Of a DNA stretch of 64,000 nt, positions 47,327-56,635 are shown piece by piece. Origin of the DNA: Micromonospora thermarum (GTDB lineage Bacteria; Actinomycetota; Actinomycetes; Mycobacteriales; Micromonosporaceae); the NCBI RefSeq assembly GCF_012034245.1, contig NZ_JAATEO010000005.1:124001-188000 (forward strand). The letters are read 5' to 3'. The translations under genes were made by a program, and so were the position numbers. Every line of letters starts with the position of its first letter. Position 1 is the first letter of the stretch. The notes beneath the pieces were generated by a model. That model was not told the DNA's origin. It saw only the letters and a program-made list of their open reading frames with translations, and made no database searches.

Positions 47327-49705
47327 TCAGGTGTGCCGGGTGCGACGGCGCGGACGCGACTCGCCGCCGCCCTCGCCGCCCTCGCCACGGTCACCGCGCT
47401 CCGGGCCACGGCCGCCGCGCTCACCGCCACGCTCCCGGTCACCGCGGTCGCGCGGACCCCGGTCGCCACGGTCACGGCCGGCCGGCCGCTCGGCGCCCGC
47501 CTCGGCCGGGGCCGGGGCCTCGGCGCCCTCCGGGCGGACCTTGTCCAGGTAGATCTTGCCGCGCTGGTCGATGTCGGCGATCTCCACCTCGACCTTGTCG
47601 CCGACGTTGAGGAAGTCCTCGACCTTCTCGACCCGCTTGCCGTCGCCCACCTTGGAGATGTGCAGCAGGCCGTCGCGGCCCGGGAGCAGCGAGACGAACG
47701 CGCCGAACGCGGCGGTCTTCACCACGGTGCCGAGGAACCGGTCGCCGACCTTGGGCAGCGTCGGGTTGGCGATGGCGTTGATCCGCTCCACCGCCGCCTG
47801 CGCCGACGGGCCGTTGGTGGCGCCGACGTAGATCGTGCCGTCGTCCTCGATGGAGATCTCGGCGCCGGTCTCGTCCTGGATGGCGTTGATCGTCTGGCCC
47901 TTGGGGCCGATCACCATGCCGATCTTCTCGACCGGGATCTTGACGGTGGTGACCCGCGGCGCGTAGTCCGACATCGGGGCCGGGGCCTCGATCGCCCGCT
48001 GCATCACGTCGAGGATCGTCTGCCGGGCCTCGTGCGCCTGCTGGAGCGCGGCGGCCAGCACGTCCGACGGGATGCCGTCGAGCTTGGTGTCGAGCTGGAG
48101 CGCGGTCACGAAGTCCCGGGTGCCGGCGACCTTGAAGTCCATGTCGCCGAAGGCGTCCTCGGCGCCGAGGATGTCGGTCAGCGTCACGTACTGCGTCTTG
48201 CCGTCGACCTCGTCGGAGATGAGGCCCATGGCGATGCCGGCGACCGGCGCCTTGAGCGGCACACCGGCGCTGAGCAGGCCGAGCGTCGACGCGCAGACCG
48301 AGCCCATCGAGGTGGAGCCGTTGGAGCCGAGGGCCTCGGAGACCTGCCGGATGGCGTACGGGAACTCCTCGCGCGACGGCAGCACCGGGATCAGCGCCCG
48401 CTCGGCGAGCGCGCCGTGGCCGATCTCGCGGCGCTTCGGCGAGCCGACCCGGCCGGTCTCACCGGTCGAGTACGGCGGGAAGTTGTAGTTGTGCATGTAG
48501 CGCTTGGACTTCTCCGGGGAGAGGGTGTCCAGCGCCTGCTCCATGCGCAGCATGTTCAGCGTGGTGACGCCCAGGATCTGGGTCTCGCCGCGCTCGAACA
48601 GCGCCGAGCCGTGCACCCGGGGCAGCACGCCGACCTCGGCGGTCAGCGGGCGGATGTCCCGCGGGCCGCGCCCGTCGATGCGGACCTGCTCGCGCAGCAC
48701 CCGGCTGCGGACCTCGGACTTGGTCAGCGACCGCAGGGCGGCGGTCAGCTCCTTCTCCCGGCCCTCGAAGCGCGGGCCGACCTCCTCCAGCATCCGCACC
48801 TTGATCGCGTCCAGGGCCTCCTCACGGACCGCCTTGCCAGCGATCTGGAGGGCCTCGGCGACGTCGGCCCGGGCGAACTCCGCCACCGCCTCGTACGCGT
48901 CGTCCTGGTAGTCCAGGAACACCGGGTACTCGAGGACCGGCTTGGCGGCCACGTCGGCCAGCTCGCTCTGCGCCCGGCACAGCTCGCGGATGGCCGGCTT
49001 GGCGGCCTCCAGACCGCTCGCCACGACCTCCTCGGTCGGGGCCGGGGCACCGTCGGCGACCAGCTTCACGGTGTGCTCGGTGGCCTCGGCCTCGACCATC
49101 ATGATCGCGACGTCGCCGTCCGGCAGGGCACGGCCGGCGACCACCATGTCGAAGGTGGCCCGGGCCAGCTCCTCGTGGGTCGGGAAGGTGACCCACTGGC
49201 CGTCGACGTGCGCCATCCGGGTGGCGCCGATCGGGCCGGAGAACGGCAGGCCGGAGAGCTTGGTCGACATCGAGGCGGCGTTGATCGCCACGACGTCGTA
49301 CGGGTGCTGCGGGTCGAGCGCGAGGACGGTCTCGACGACCTGGACCTCGTTGCGCAGGCCCTTGACGAACGACGGGCGCAGCGGCCGGTCGATCAGGCGG
49401 CAGGTGAGGATCGCGTCCTCGCTGGGACGCCCCTCACGACGGAAGAACGAGCCGGGGATCCGGCCGGCGGCGTACATCCGCTCCTCGACGTCGACGGTCA
49501 GCGGGAAGAAGTCGAACTGTTCCTTCGGCTGCTTGCCGGCGGTGGTGGCGGAGAGGACGACCGTCTCGCCGAGCTGGGCGATGACGGAGCCGGCGGCCTG
49601 ACGGGCCAGCCGGCCGGTGGAGAAGGTGATCTGACGGGTGCCGAAGGACCCGTTGTCGATCACGGCGGTGCGGGACTCGGTGCCGAGGTTACTGCTCTCG
49701 GTCAT
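47327..49705 (-). CDS. pnp: Polyribonucleotide nucleotidyltransferase (PNPase)
   Basis: A 792-aa phosphorolytic 3'-5' exoribonuclease, trimeric, part of the RNA-decay machinery; in actinomycetes it also polyadenylates. Two RNase PH domains are separated by a helical linker; the second has [20 protein letters not shown] and [19 protein letters not shown] with the metal ligands. KH domain: [20 protein letters not shown] (about 605-624). S1 domain: [20 protein letters not shown]. The last 60 residues are an Arg/Gly/Asp-rich low-complexity tail ([17 protein letters not shown]), likely RNA-binding. ATG at 49705 with AAGGAG 11 bases upstream. It follows rpsO beyond a terminator hairpin. Confidence 0.96.
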   Translation of the reverse strand: MTESSNLGTESRTAVIDNGSFGTRQITFSTGRLARQAAGSVIAQLGETVVLSATTAGKQPKEQFDFFPLTVDVEERMYAAGRIPGSFFRREGRPSEDAILTCRLIDRPLRPSFVKGLRNEVQVVETVLALDPQHPYDVVAINAASMSTKLSGLPFSGPIGATRMAHVDGQWVTFPTHEELARATFDMVVAGRALPDGDVAIMMVEAEATEHTVKLVADGAPAPTEEVVASGLEAAKPAIRELCRAQSELADVAAKPVLEYPVFLDYQDDAYEAVAEFARADVAEALQIAGKAVREEALDAIKVRMLEEVGPRFEGREKELTAALRSLTKSEVRSRVLREQVRIDGRGPRDIRPLTAEVGVLPRVHGSALFERGETQILGVTTLNMLRMEQALDTLSPEKSKRYMHNYNFPPYSTGETGRVGSPKRREIGHGALAERALIPVLPSREEFPYAIRQVSEALGSNGSTSMGSVCASTLGLLSAGVPLKAPVAGIAMGLISDEVDGKTQYVTLTDILGAEDAFGDMDFKVAGTRDFVTALQLDTKLDGIPSDVLAAALQQAHEARQTILDVMQRAIEAPAPMSDYAPRVTTVKIPVEKIGMVIGPKGQTINAIQDETGAEISIEDDGTIYVGATNGPSAQAAVERINAIANPTLPKVGDRFLGTVVKTAAFGAFVSLLPGRDGLLHISKVGDGKRVEKVEDFLNVGDKVEVEIADIDQRGKIYLDKVRPEGAEAPAPAEAGAERPAGRDRGDRGPRDRGDRERGGERGGRGPERGDRGEGGEGGGESRPRRRTRHT

Positions 49706-49907
49706 CTGCGGTTGTGCTCCTTCGCGTGAACGGACCCGCGACGCAGAGCTGCTCAGACGGCCGGTCTTCGATCGAAGCGCCCGGGCGGTCGGCGTCGTGC
49801 CGTTTGCCCGGGGGCCACTACCGGAGACCGGTACGCTGACCGGCTCCCTGGGTGTCGGGTGGTCGCGCGGCCCTGGTTGTTCGGTGTTCCTGGTGGTGAA
49901 CCGAAGC

Positions 49908-49936
49908 GGGGGAGCGGCCTCGTCGGCCACTCCCCC
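49908..49936 (-). terminator. rpsO terminator hairpin
   Basis: A 12-bp stem with one G-T pair (GGGGGAGTGGCC / GGCCGCTCCCCC on the minus strand) and a 5-nt loop begins 6 nt after the rpsO stop. Some read-through into pnp is likely, since the rpsO-pnp linkage is conserved. Confidence 0.65.
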
Positions 49937-49942
49937 GTCACG

Positions 49943-50212
49943 TCACCGGCGCAGACCGAGCCGCTCGATGAGCGACCGGTAGCGGTTGATGTCCTTCTTC
50001 TGGACGTAGTTGAGCAGCCGACGGCGACGGCCGACCAGCAGCAGCAGCCCGCGGCGGCTGTGGTGGTCGTGCTTGTGCACCTTCAGGTGCTCGGTCAGGT
50101 CCGCGATCCGCTTGGTGAGGACCGCGACCTGCACCTCGGGCGAACCGGTGTCGCCCTCGACGGTCGCGTACTCCGCGCGGATCTGGGCCTTGGCTTCCTG
50201 GTCGAGCGCCAT
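49943..50212 (-). CDS. rpsO: 30S ribosomal protein S15
   Basis: An 89-aa primary rRNA-binding protein of the 30S platform. Length and motifs are standard: [40 protein letters not shown] and [23 protein letters not shown] at 50212 with GGGAGAA upstream. It is preceded by a structured leader and its own promoter region, and followed by a terminator hairpin before pnp. S15 usually represses its own translation through such leaders. Confidence 0.97.
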   Translation of the reverse strand: MALDQEAKAQIRAEYATVEGDTGSPEVQVAVLTKRIADLTEHLKVHKHDHHSRRGLLLLVGRRRRLLNYVQKKDINRYRSLIERLGLRR

Positions 50213-50352
50213 GTTCTCCCTGTTTCGATGGGTTGTTCGGCGATGTCCGTCGTGTCGGGTCTCGCCGAACGGAAACGGACGGTCCTCGCACCCGCGGCGT
50301 CGTGCAGGCACGCGAGGCCCCACGTCGGTCAGCCGACGTCTCCGTCAGCCTA
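50213..50352 (-). promoter_or_regulatory. Structured rpsO leader, candidate S15 autoregulatory RNA
   Basis: Upstream of rpsO the minus strand can form three hairpins. They are GTTCGGCGA/TCGCCGAAC (50270-50235, 9 bp, just before the ribosome site), a CCTCGC/GCGAGG pairing enclosing CGTGC/GCACG, and ACGTCGG-CTGA-CCGACGT (50339-50322). A TAGGCT at 50352-50347 may be the -10. A TTGACC lies 22 bp further up, longer than normal spacing, so the promoter is tentative. Confidence 0.5.
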
Positions 50353-50467
50353 CCAGCAACCGGTCGGGCGGGCCGGTCAAGGGCCGCAGGCCGCTGCCGC
50401 GGCGCCCGGTCGTCCGCCGGAACGGACCGCCCGCGGACGGCCCCGCCGCCCCGCCGCCCGGCCCGCC

Positions 50468-51397
50468 TCAGGCCAGCGCCCGCCGGGTCCGCTCGACGTC
50501 CTCGGTGATCTGGGCCACCAGCGGCTCCACCGAGTCGTACCGGACCTGCCCCCGCAGGTGCGCCACGAAGTCCAGGGCCAGCCGCTCGCCGTACAGGTCG
50601 CCGGCGAAGTCGAGCACGTACGCCTCGACCCGCCGCTCCCGCCCGGAGAAGGTCGGGTTCGTGCCGACCGACACGGCGGCCATCAGCGGCTCCCGGTGGC
50701 CCCGTCGCACCAGCCGGGCGGCGTAGACGCCGTCGGCGGGGACCGCCGCGTACCGGTGGCAGAGCAGGTTGGCCGTGGGGAAGCCCAGCTCCCGGCCACG
50801 CTGGTCGCCGCGCACCACCACCCCTTCGAGCCGGTGCGGCCGGCCCAGCGCGGCGGCCGCGGCGACCACGTCACCGGCGTCGACGCACGAACGGATGTAC
50901 GTGGAGGAGAAGACGGTCCCCGCCTCCGACACCAACGGCGCGCCCTCGACGGCGAAGCCGAAGGTGCGCCCGAGGCGTTCCAGCAGCGCCACGTCACCGG
51001 CCGCCTTGTGCCCGAACCGGAAGTTGGCACCCACCACGACCCGGGTGGCGTGCAGGTGCTCGACCAGCACGTCGTGCACGAACGCCTCGGCCGGCAGCCG
51101 GGAGAACTCCGGTGTGAACGGGACCACGCAGAGGACGTCCACGCCGAGCGCCTCGATCAGCTCCGCCTTGCGGGCGGGCTCGGTGAGCACGGCCGGGTGC
51201 GAGCCCGGACGCACCACCTCCGCCGGATGCGGGTCGAAGGTGACCACCACCGACTTGACGCCCAGCTCCCGGGCCCGTGCCACGGCGTGACCGATGGTCG
51301 CCTGGTGCCCCTTGTGGACGCCGTCGAAGACGCCGATCGTGACGACCGACCGCCCCCAGCCACCGGGCGCCGCGTCGTACCCCCGCCACCGCTGCAT
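50468..51397 (-). CDS. ribF: Bifunctional riboflavin kinase / FAD synthetase
   Basis: A 309-aa enzyme that phosphorylates riboflavin to FMN and adenylates it to FAD. The N-terminal FAD synthetase nucleotidylyl-transferase domain has VVTIGVFDGVHKGHQATI (HxGH) and SSTYIRSCV (about 163-171). The C-terminal kinase domain has GRPHRLEGVVVRGDQRGREL then GFPTANL, and FAGDLYGERLALDFVAHLR. ATG at 51397. It follows truB, as in most actinobacteria and firmicutes, beyond a hairpin; rpsO is the next gene downstream. Confidence 0.95.
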   Translation of the reverse strand: MQRWRGYDAAPGGWGRSVVTIGVFDGVHKGHQATIGHAVARARELGVKSVVVTFDPHPAEVVRPGSHPAVLTEPARKAELIEALGVDVLCVVPFTPEFSRLPAEAFVHDVLVEHLHATRVVVGANFRFGHKAAGDVALLERLGRTFGFAVEGAPLVSEAGTVFSSTYIRSCVDAGDVVAAAAALGRPHRLEGVVVRGDQRGRELGFPTANLLCHRYAAVPADGVYAARLVRRGHREPLMAAVSVGTNPTFSGRERRVEAYVLDFAGDLYGERLALDFVAHLRGQVRYDSVEPLVAQITEDVERTRRALA

Positions 51398-51439
51398 GCT
51401 GCTCCTCCCCTGCCGCTGGCCGACCGCCGGCCCACCGAG

Positions 51440-51483
51440 ACTGTCCGGACACCTCGCGGCGGCTGCGGGGTCTCCCGGACAGT
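51440..51483 (-). terminator. Hairpin directly after truB
   Basis: ACTGTCCGG (51440-51448) pairs with CCGGACAGT (51475-51483), and the enclosed sequence can continue the stem with one mismatch. It starts 3 nt past the truB stop and may reduce read-through into ribF. Confidence 0.5.
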
Positions 51484-51486
51484 TTC

Positions 51487-52371
51487 TCAGGCCGGGGCCA
51501 GCACGATCTCCGCGCGGGCCCGACCGTCCCGCTCGCTGACGATAGCGATCAACTCCCCGGCCGGGCCGAAGACCGCGTACGGGCCGGCGATCCCGACCGG
51601 GTCCAGCGGGCCGCCGTGGGAGAGCACGCGCTGCTCGTCGGCGGTGGCGTCCCGGCGCGGGAAGAACCGCTCGGCCGCGGCGGCGAGCGGCAGGTTGACC
51701 ACGTCGGGCGCGCGCTGCTCCAGCTCGTCGAGGGTGGCCGCCTCGGCCAGGGTGAAACCGCCGACGGCGGTCCGGCGCAACGCGGTCAGGTGCCCGCCGA
51801 CCCCGAGGGCCAGCCCCGCGTCCCGGGCGATCGCCCGGACGTACGTGCCGGACGAGCAGGTGACGTCCACGTCCACGTCCACCACGTCGGGCTGGTCCCG
51901 CCGCACGGCGAGGACGTCCAGCCGGGAGATGGTGACCCGGCGGGCCGGGAGCTCGACGCTCTCCCCCTCCCGCACCCGCTTGTACGCCCGCTGCCCGTCG
52001 ATCTTGATGGCGCTGACCGCGCTGGGCACCTGGTCGATCTCACCGGTGAGCGCCGCGAGGGCGGCCCGGATCGCGTCGTCGGTCACCTGCCCGGCCGGGG
52101 TGGTCGCGATCACGTCGCCCTCGGCGTCGTCGGTGACCGTCGCCTGCCCGAGGCGGATCGTGGCGGTGTAGCTCTTGCCGGCCCCGATCACGTAGGTCAG
52201 CAGCCGGGTGGCCCGGCCGACGCCGATCACCAGCACACCGGTGGCCATCGGGTCGAGCGTGCCGCCGTGCCCGACGCGCCGCGTCCGGGCCAGCCGCCGC
52301 ACGCGCGCCACCACGTCGTGCGACGTCATGCCGCCCGGCTTGTCGACCACGATCAGTCCGTCTGCGCTCAC
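51487..52371 (-). CDS. truB: tRNA pseudouridine-55 synthase
   Basis: A 294-aa enzyme that makes pseudouridine 55 in the T-loop of tRNAs. The start region GLIVVDKPGGMTSHDVVARV and the catalytic Asp motif HGGTLDPMATGVLVIGVG are complete. YVRAIARDAGLALG and GGHLTALRRTAVG are further TruB blocks. The GTG at 52371 (VSADGLIVVDKP) fits the conserved N-terminus; the longer frame upstream is not conserved. It is followed by ribF and preceded, across a divergent small membrane gene, by the MATE gene. Confidence 0.94.
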   Translation of the reverse strand: MSADGLIVVDKPGGMTSHDVVARVRRLARTRRVGHGGTLDPMATGVLVIGVGRATRLLTYVIGAGKSYTATIRLGQATVTDDAEGDVIATTPAGQVTDDAIRAALAALTGEIDQVPSAVSAIKIDGQRAYKRVREGESVELPARRVTISRLDVLAVRRDQPDVVDVDVDVTCSSGTYVRAIARDAGLALGVGGHLTALRRTAVGGFTLAEAATLDELEQRAPDVVNLPLAAAAERFFPRRDATADEQRVLSHGGPLDPVGIAGPYAVFGPAGELIAIVSERDGRARAEIVLAPA

Positions 52372-52517
52372 GACCGCCAAGCCTGCCAGATGGGACGGTG
52401 CGGACCGGCAACGGGACGCCGGCCCGAAAAGGGACTGTGTCGTTCGCCTCTTCCTGCCACGATGTCCGCAGTGACGCCCGTCGGCCCGTCCGGGCGTCCG
52501 GACCACGGGGAGATTCG

Positions 52518-52841
52518 ATGGCCACTCCGAACGAGAGCCGGACCGGCCCGGCCGCCGCCGACGACCGGCGGATGCTCCGCACTCCGCAGCAGCCGTCCTC
52601 CTTGCCGGAATGGATGCTCAACCCGCCGCCTCCGCGCCGCACGGTCGGCGACCGGTTGGCCGGCGCGGTCACCGCGCTGCCGGGCGCGGCCCGGCTCCGG
52701 CGGCGCTGGTGGGCCTGGCAGGGCCGGCGGCGGCTCCACCAGCGCTATCCGAACGCGGTGAAGGTGGCCACCTTCTTCCTCTGTTTCGCGGTGGCCCTGG
52801 CTCTGGTGCTGGCCGCCAACGCCCTCTTCGGGATGGCCTGA
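52518..52841 (+). CDS. Small single-pass membrane protein, unknown function
   Basis: A 107-aa protein: a polar, proline-rich N-terminus (LPEWMLNPPPPRR), a strongly basic middle (RLRRRWWAWQGRRRLHQRYP) and one C-terminal transmembrane helix (VATFFLCFAVALALVLAANA). It would be tail-anchored with the basic part in the cytoplasm. ATG at 52518 with GGGGAG upstream. It stands alone on the plus strand between truB and the MATE gene. No family recognised. Confidence 0.65.
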   Translation: MATPNESRTGPAAADDRRMLRTPQQPSSLPEWMLNPPPPRRTVGDRLAGAVTALPGAARLRRRWWAWQGRRRLHQRYPNAVKVATFFLCFAVALALVLAANALFGMA

Positions 52842-52958
52842 CGCACGATCGGGCGGACGCCGCCCGCACGCCGGGCCACCCGGGTCGCCGGCCGTCCACG
52901 CATGCCGACGTCGGCTCGGCGGCCGGCCACGCGGACCGGCGGCCGTGCCCGTCGCCGG

Positions 52959-54287
52959 TCAGGCGCGCACCGCGCCGACCACCGCCCAGCCGCCGGAGCG
53001 CAGCCGGAGCAGCAGGGCGACCAGCCGGAGCACGACGAAGAGCGTGAGCCCGGCCCAGATCCCGCCGAGCCCCAGGTCGAGCCCGTACGCCAGCCAGATC
53101 GCCGGCAGGAAGCCGCCGAGCGCCGCCACGATGGTCAGGTTGCGCAGGTAGCGGACGTCCCCGGCGCCGATCAGCACACCGTCGAGGGCGAAGACGACAC
53201 CGGCGAGGGGCTGCATCGCCACGAACCAGGGCCAGGCCACCATCGCCTGGTCGCGTACCTCCGGATCGGAGCTGAACCACCCGGGGACCACGCCGGCGCC
53301 GGCGGCGATGAGCACGGCGAACGCCACGCCGCAGACCCCGCCGAGCACGCCGATCCGGCGGGCCAGGCCGCGCGCCCCGGCGGCGTCCCCGGCACCCAGC
53401 GCCGCGCCGACCAGCGCCTGGGCGGCGATGGCGAGCGCGTCGAGCACCAGCGCCGTGAAGAACCACAGTTGCAGGGCGATCTGGTGGGCCCCGACGGCGG
53501 CCGCGCCGAAGCGGGCGGCCACCGCGGTCGCGGACAGGAAGCTCGCCTGGAAGGCGAGACCGCGGATCAGCAGGTCCCGGCTGAGCACGAGCTGCTGGGC
53601 GATCATCCGGGGGTGCGGGCGCAGGGACACCCGCTCGGCGACCAGCGCCCCGACGAAGAGCGCACCCGAGATCGTCTGGGCGACCGCGTTGGCCACCGCC
53701 GAGCCGACCAGGCCGAGCCCGGCCGGGTAGACCAGCAGCGGGCAGAGCAGCGCGGAGAGCAGGTTCGGGCCGAGCACGAACCACAGCGGGCGGCGGGTGT
53801 CCTGGATGCCGCGCAGCCAGCCGTTACCGGCGGCGGCGAGCAGCAGGCCCGGAGCGCCGAGCGCCGCGACGCGCAGCCACTGCGCGGCGGCGTCGGCCAC
53901 GTCGCCGTCGGCCCCGGCGAGGGTACGGGCGAGCGCGCCGCCGCCGATCTGCATGCCGACCGCGACCGACACGCCCACCCCGAGGGCGAGCCAGGACGCC
54001 TGGGTGCCCTCGGCCACGGCGGCGGCCCGGTCACCGGCGCCGAACCGGCGGGCGGACCGGCCGGTGGTGCCGTACGCGACGACCGTGCCGAGCCAGGCGA
54101 TGAGGGTGAGGACGGTGCCGCCGACGGCCAGCGCGGCGAGCGGGACGCGGCCCAGGTGCCCCACGACCGCGGTGTCGACCAGGACGTAGAGGGGCTCGGC
54201 GGCCAGCACCACGAGTGCGGGCAGGGCGAGCGCCGCGATCCGTCGTGGCGACGCGGTCTCGGGGGCGGTGGCGACCGGCTGGCTCAT
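52959..54287 (-). CDS. MATE-family efflux transporter (DinF-like)
   Basis: A 442-aa inner-membrane antiporter with twelve hydrophobic helices in two related halves. It begins RRIAALALPALVVLAAEPLY then VLVDTAVVGHLG, the usual MATE start, and each half has the NGWLRGIQDTRR-type loop (GNGWLRGIQDTRRPLWFVLG; LDGVLIGAGDVRYLRNLTIV). The lineage is that of DinF/YeeO-like proteins found near truB in actinobacteria. Substrate unknown. ATG at 54287 (MSQPVATAPE); the frame extends further but without conserved sequence. Confidence 0.92.
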   Translation of the reverse strand: MSQPVATAPETASPRRIAALALPALVVLAAEPLYVLVDTAVVGHLGRVPLAALAVGGTVLTLIAWLGTVVAYGTTGRSARRFGAGDRAAAVAEGTQASWLALGVGVSVAVGMQIGGGALARTLAGADGDVADAAAQWLRVAALGAPGLLLAAAGNGWLRGIQDTRRPLWFVLGPNLLSALLCPLLVYPAGLGLVGSAVANAVAQTISGALFVGALVAERVSLRPHPRMIAQQLVLSRDLLIRGLAFQASFLSATAVAARFGAAAVGAHQIALQLWFFTALVLDALAIAAQALVGAALGAGDAAGARGLARRIGVLGGVCGVAFAVLIAAGAGVVPGWFSSDPEVRDQAMVAWPWFVAMQPLAGVVFALDGVLIGAGDVRYLRNLTIVAALGGFLPAIWLAYGLDLGLGGIWAGLTLFVVLRLVALLLRLRSGGWAVVGAVRA

Positions 54288-54425
54288 CGCCGCCGATCCT
54301 GACACGTGCGAGGTAAGGGCTGCAACCTCGTACGTCACTTACCAGACGGTCCATCCGTCCTGGATGGTCGATGCCCGGCGAGGCGGAGCGGGACGCCGCC
54401 GGGCATCAACCGATCCGCGCCAGCG

Positions 54426-54515
54426 TCACTGGCGGGTGTCCATCGAGGTCTGCAGGGCGCGGCGCATCTGCTCGCGGGCCTCGTCCGTGGTCTCGGGCTT
54501 GGGCTTGTTCGACAT
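54426..54515 (-). CDS. 29-aa ORF, charged helical peptide
   Basis: ATG at 54515 reads MSNKPKPETTDEAREQMR, then RALQTSMDTRQ, stop at 54426. GGAAGGG lies about 10 nt upstream. The peptide is charged, probably helical and highly polar, with normal codon use. Similar short DEAREQMRRAL-type proteins exist in actinobacteria, but I cannot verify that here. It sits between the MATE gene and two small membrane genes on the same strand. Confidence 0.45.
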   Translation of the reverse strand: MSNKPKPETTDEAREQMRRALQTSMDTRQ

Positions 54516-54793
54516 GAGTGGCGATCCCTTCCAGGGCGCGAGCCACCGGCACGACGGTGAAACTCACGGGCGGTCTGTGCGCCCTCAGCTCATCCGGGGT
54601 CACCGGAGCGGCTGCTGGGGCAGCGAGCCCGGGTCGGTCGGACCCTGGAGGGAGGCGGCGCCGGGTGCGGCCCCACCGCCCACGACCAGCGCCGTCGCAC
54701 GGCGCCGGTCGTTTCCCAAGCTATCGTTCAGGTCCACATGCTGCGCGGTGTTCCCGGAATCTGGACAGCCGTGACGCCGGACGGACCGCTCCC
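54516..54793. other. Non-coding gap upstream of the 29-aa ORF
   Basis: No gene is supported. A patch of more balanced composition at about 54712-54745 (GACCTGAACGATAGCTTGGG on the minus strand) is the only promoter-like stretch I see; no clear -35/-10 pair was found. Confidence 0.4.
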
Positions 54794-55006
54794 TCAGCGG
54801 GCCAGGAAGTGCCAGCCGAGCCACCACCAGAAGCCGAAGACACCGATCCGGCCGACCGGCACCGACCCCACCTCGTAGCGCATCACGTACGCGCAGACCT
54901 CGCCCAGGGTGGGGATCCGGGATCCCTCGCGCCGGGCCGCCCACTCGACGACGGCGAAGAGGGCCAACGAGACCAGGAAGCCGCCGATCGCCAGCGCCCG
55001 CATCAT
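54794..55006 (-). CDS. Small membrane protein, unknown function
   Basis: A 70-aa protein with an N-terminal helix (LAIGGFLVSLALFAVVEWAA) and a C-terminal aromatic-rich helix (IGVFGFWWWLGWHFLAR), joined by a soluble loop (EGSRIPTLGEVCAYVMRYEV). The ATG at 55006 overlaps the stop of the upstream gene by 4 nt (ATGA), so the two are translated together. The pattern fits small DUF-type membrane proteins seen in Micromonospora and Streptomyces; function unknown. Confidence 0.65.
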   Translation of the reverse strand: MMRALAIGGFLVSLALFAVVEWAARREGSRIPTLGEVCAYVMRYEVGSVPVGRIGVFGFWWWLGWHFLAR

Positions 55007-55410
55007 CGCCGCACCAGCCCCCAGAACGCGGACAGCCACGCCAGCCAGGTCGCGGAGCGGACCAGCCGGTCCTCCAGCAACGGATCGGCGAGTCGGGAGA
55101 AGGTGGGGAAGCCGTCGCCGGCGGCGGCCACGAAGGTCGCGCCCTCGAACACCACGAACACCACGACCGGCAGCGTCCACCACACGGCGCCCGACTCCAG
55201 CCGGTGCGGCGCGGGCCGGCGGGGCACCCGGTTGTTCAGTCCGAGCCAGATCAGCACGCCGCCGGTGCCGAGCGTCCAGAGGTTGGCCTCGACCGAGAAG
55301 GACGGGAACCGGCCACCGACGAGCGACAGGCAGACGAGCACCGGCACGGCGACGGCGGGACGGTCCCAGGCGCGGGGCGCCTCGACGGTGAGGTCGTGGG
55401 GCTGCTCCAT
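55003..55410 (-). CDS. Small membrane protein, unknown function
   Basis: A 135-aa protein with about four hydrophobic helices (AVAVPVLVCLSLVGG; LWTLGTGGVLIWLGL; VVWWTLPVVVFVVFEG-like WWTLPVVVFVVFEGATFV; ATWLAWLSAFWGLV). ATG at 55410 (MEQPHDLTVEAPRAW). It is coupled by a 4-nt overlap to the 70-aa membrane protein downstream, and the pair probably forms one membrane unit. No family recognised. Confidence 0.65.
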   Translation of the reverse strand: MEQPHDLTVEAPRAWDRPAVAVPVLVCLSLVGGRFPSFSVEANLWTLGTGGVLIWLGLNNRVPRRPAPHRLESGAVWWTLPVVVFVVFEGATFVAAAGDGFPTFSRLADPLLEDRLVRSATWLAWLSAFWGLVRR

Positions 55411-55534
55411 CCCGCAATTCTGCCCACCGTCACCGACGGCGGAAAGATGGACACTCCCCGGAGCAGACCCTGATCTTTCCCCGGCCGTCGCCCGCACCGG
55501 CACCGGGCAGCCGGTACCGGCGACCCCTCACCTT

Positions 55535-56635
55535 TCAGCGGCGAACGTCGATCAGCGCCGCGTCCAGCTGGTCCCGGATGGCGTCGACCACCTGCTCGGC
55601 GCCGCCCCGCCCGGTGAAGCCGGCCGCGAAGCGGTGCCCGCCACCGCCCAGCGCCACCGCCACCCGGCTGACATCCACCGCACCCTTGCTGCGCAGCGAG
55701 ACCGCCCACTCGTCGGGAGACGTCTGCTTCACGACACAGCTCACGTCGGCCTCCGCGGTGCACCGTACGGAGTCGATGAGCGCCTCCAGCACGTACGGCC
55801 GCTGCCCGTGCCGCGCCAGGTCGTCCAGCGTCGCGTACGTCCAGACCAGACCCCGCCCGCCGGCCGCGGCCGGCTCCAGCCGCGCCCGGCCCAGCACCTC
55901 GCCGAAGAGCCGGACCGCGCCGAACGGCCGGGTGTCGAAGATCCGGCGGGAGATGTCGCCCGGCCGGATGCCGGTGGCGAGCAGCCGGGCCGCGAGGTGG
56001 TGCACCGCCGGGGTGGTGGCCTCGAACCGGAACGAGCCGGTGTCGGTGGTCAGCGCCACGTACAGGCACTCCGCGATCCCCGCGTCGAGCGGCACCCCGA
56101 GACGGGTCAGCAGCTCGTCGACGACCACCGAGGTGGCCGCCGCGCACGGGTCGACCAGGTTGACCGCGCCGAACCGGGTGTTCGACGCGTGGTGGTCGAG
56201 CACGAGGGCGGTGCCGGCGGTCGCCAGCCGGTCGACGAGCTCACCCAGCCGGGACTCGCTCGCCGCGTCGAAGCAGACCACCAGGTCCGGATCCGGGTAC
56301 GCCTCCGCCGCCGGCACCAGCAGCTCCTCACCCGGCAGCCCGCGGAGCGTGTCGGGCACCTCCGGCGGGCCGGGGAACGTGGCCTGAAGCCGACGCACGC
56401 CGAGCCGCCGAAGGGCGAGGCCGAACCCGAGCATGCTGCCGAGCGCGTCGCCGTCCGGGTTGACGTGGCAGATCAGCAGCACCCGCCCGTCCGCCGGCAC
56501 GGAGCGTACGGCGGCGACGGCGGCCGCCCACTCGGCCTCGACCGGGCCGGCCGCCGCCGGGCTGGCCTCGGTGGACGTCTCGACGGCGCCGTCGGGCACC
56601 ACGTCGGTCGGGGCGCCGCCGGACGGATCGGTCAC
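55535..56635 (-). CDS. DHH/DHHA1 phosphoesterase (NrnA-like)
   Basis: A 366-aa Mn-dependent phosphoesterase of the NrnA type, which degrades nano-RNA and/or pAp; in mycobacteria the relative at this locus also hydrolyses cyclic dinucleotides. Metal motifs: LLICHVNPDGDALGSMLG, VVCFDAASE, VLDHHASNTRFG and TTDTGSFRFEATTP. The DHHA1 nucleotide-binding motif is GGGGHRFAAGF (about 328-338). The 40-residue N-terminus is Ala/Pro-rich and probably disordered. The GTG at 56635 overlaps the rbfA stop (GTGA), so the two are coupled. Confidence 0.92.
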   Translation of the reverse strand: MTDPSGGAPTDVVPDGAVETSTEASPAAAGPVEAEWAAAVAAVRSVPADGRVLLICHVNPDGDALGSMLGFGLALRRLGVRRLQATFPGPPEVPDTLRGLPGEELLVPAAEAYPDPDLVVCFDAASESRLGELVDRLATAGTALVLDHHASNTRFGAVNLVDPCAAATSVVVDELLTRLGVPLDAGIAECLYVALTTDTGSFRFEATTPAVHHLAARLLATGIRPGDISRRIFDTRPFGAVRLFGEVLGRARLEPAAAGGRGLVWTYATLDDLARHGQRPYVLEALIDSVRCTAEADVSCVVKQTSPDEWAVSLRSKGAVDVSRVAVALGGGGHRFAAGFTGRGGAEQVVDAIRDQLDAALIDVRR

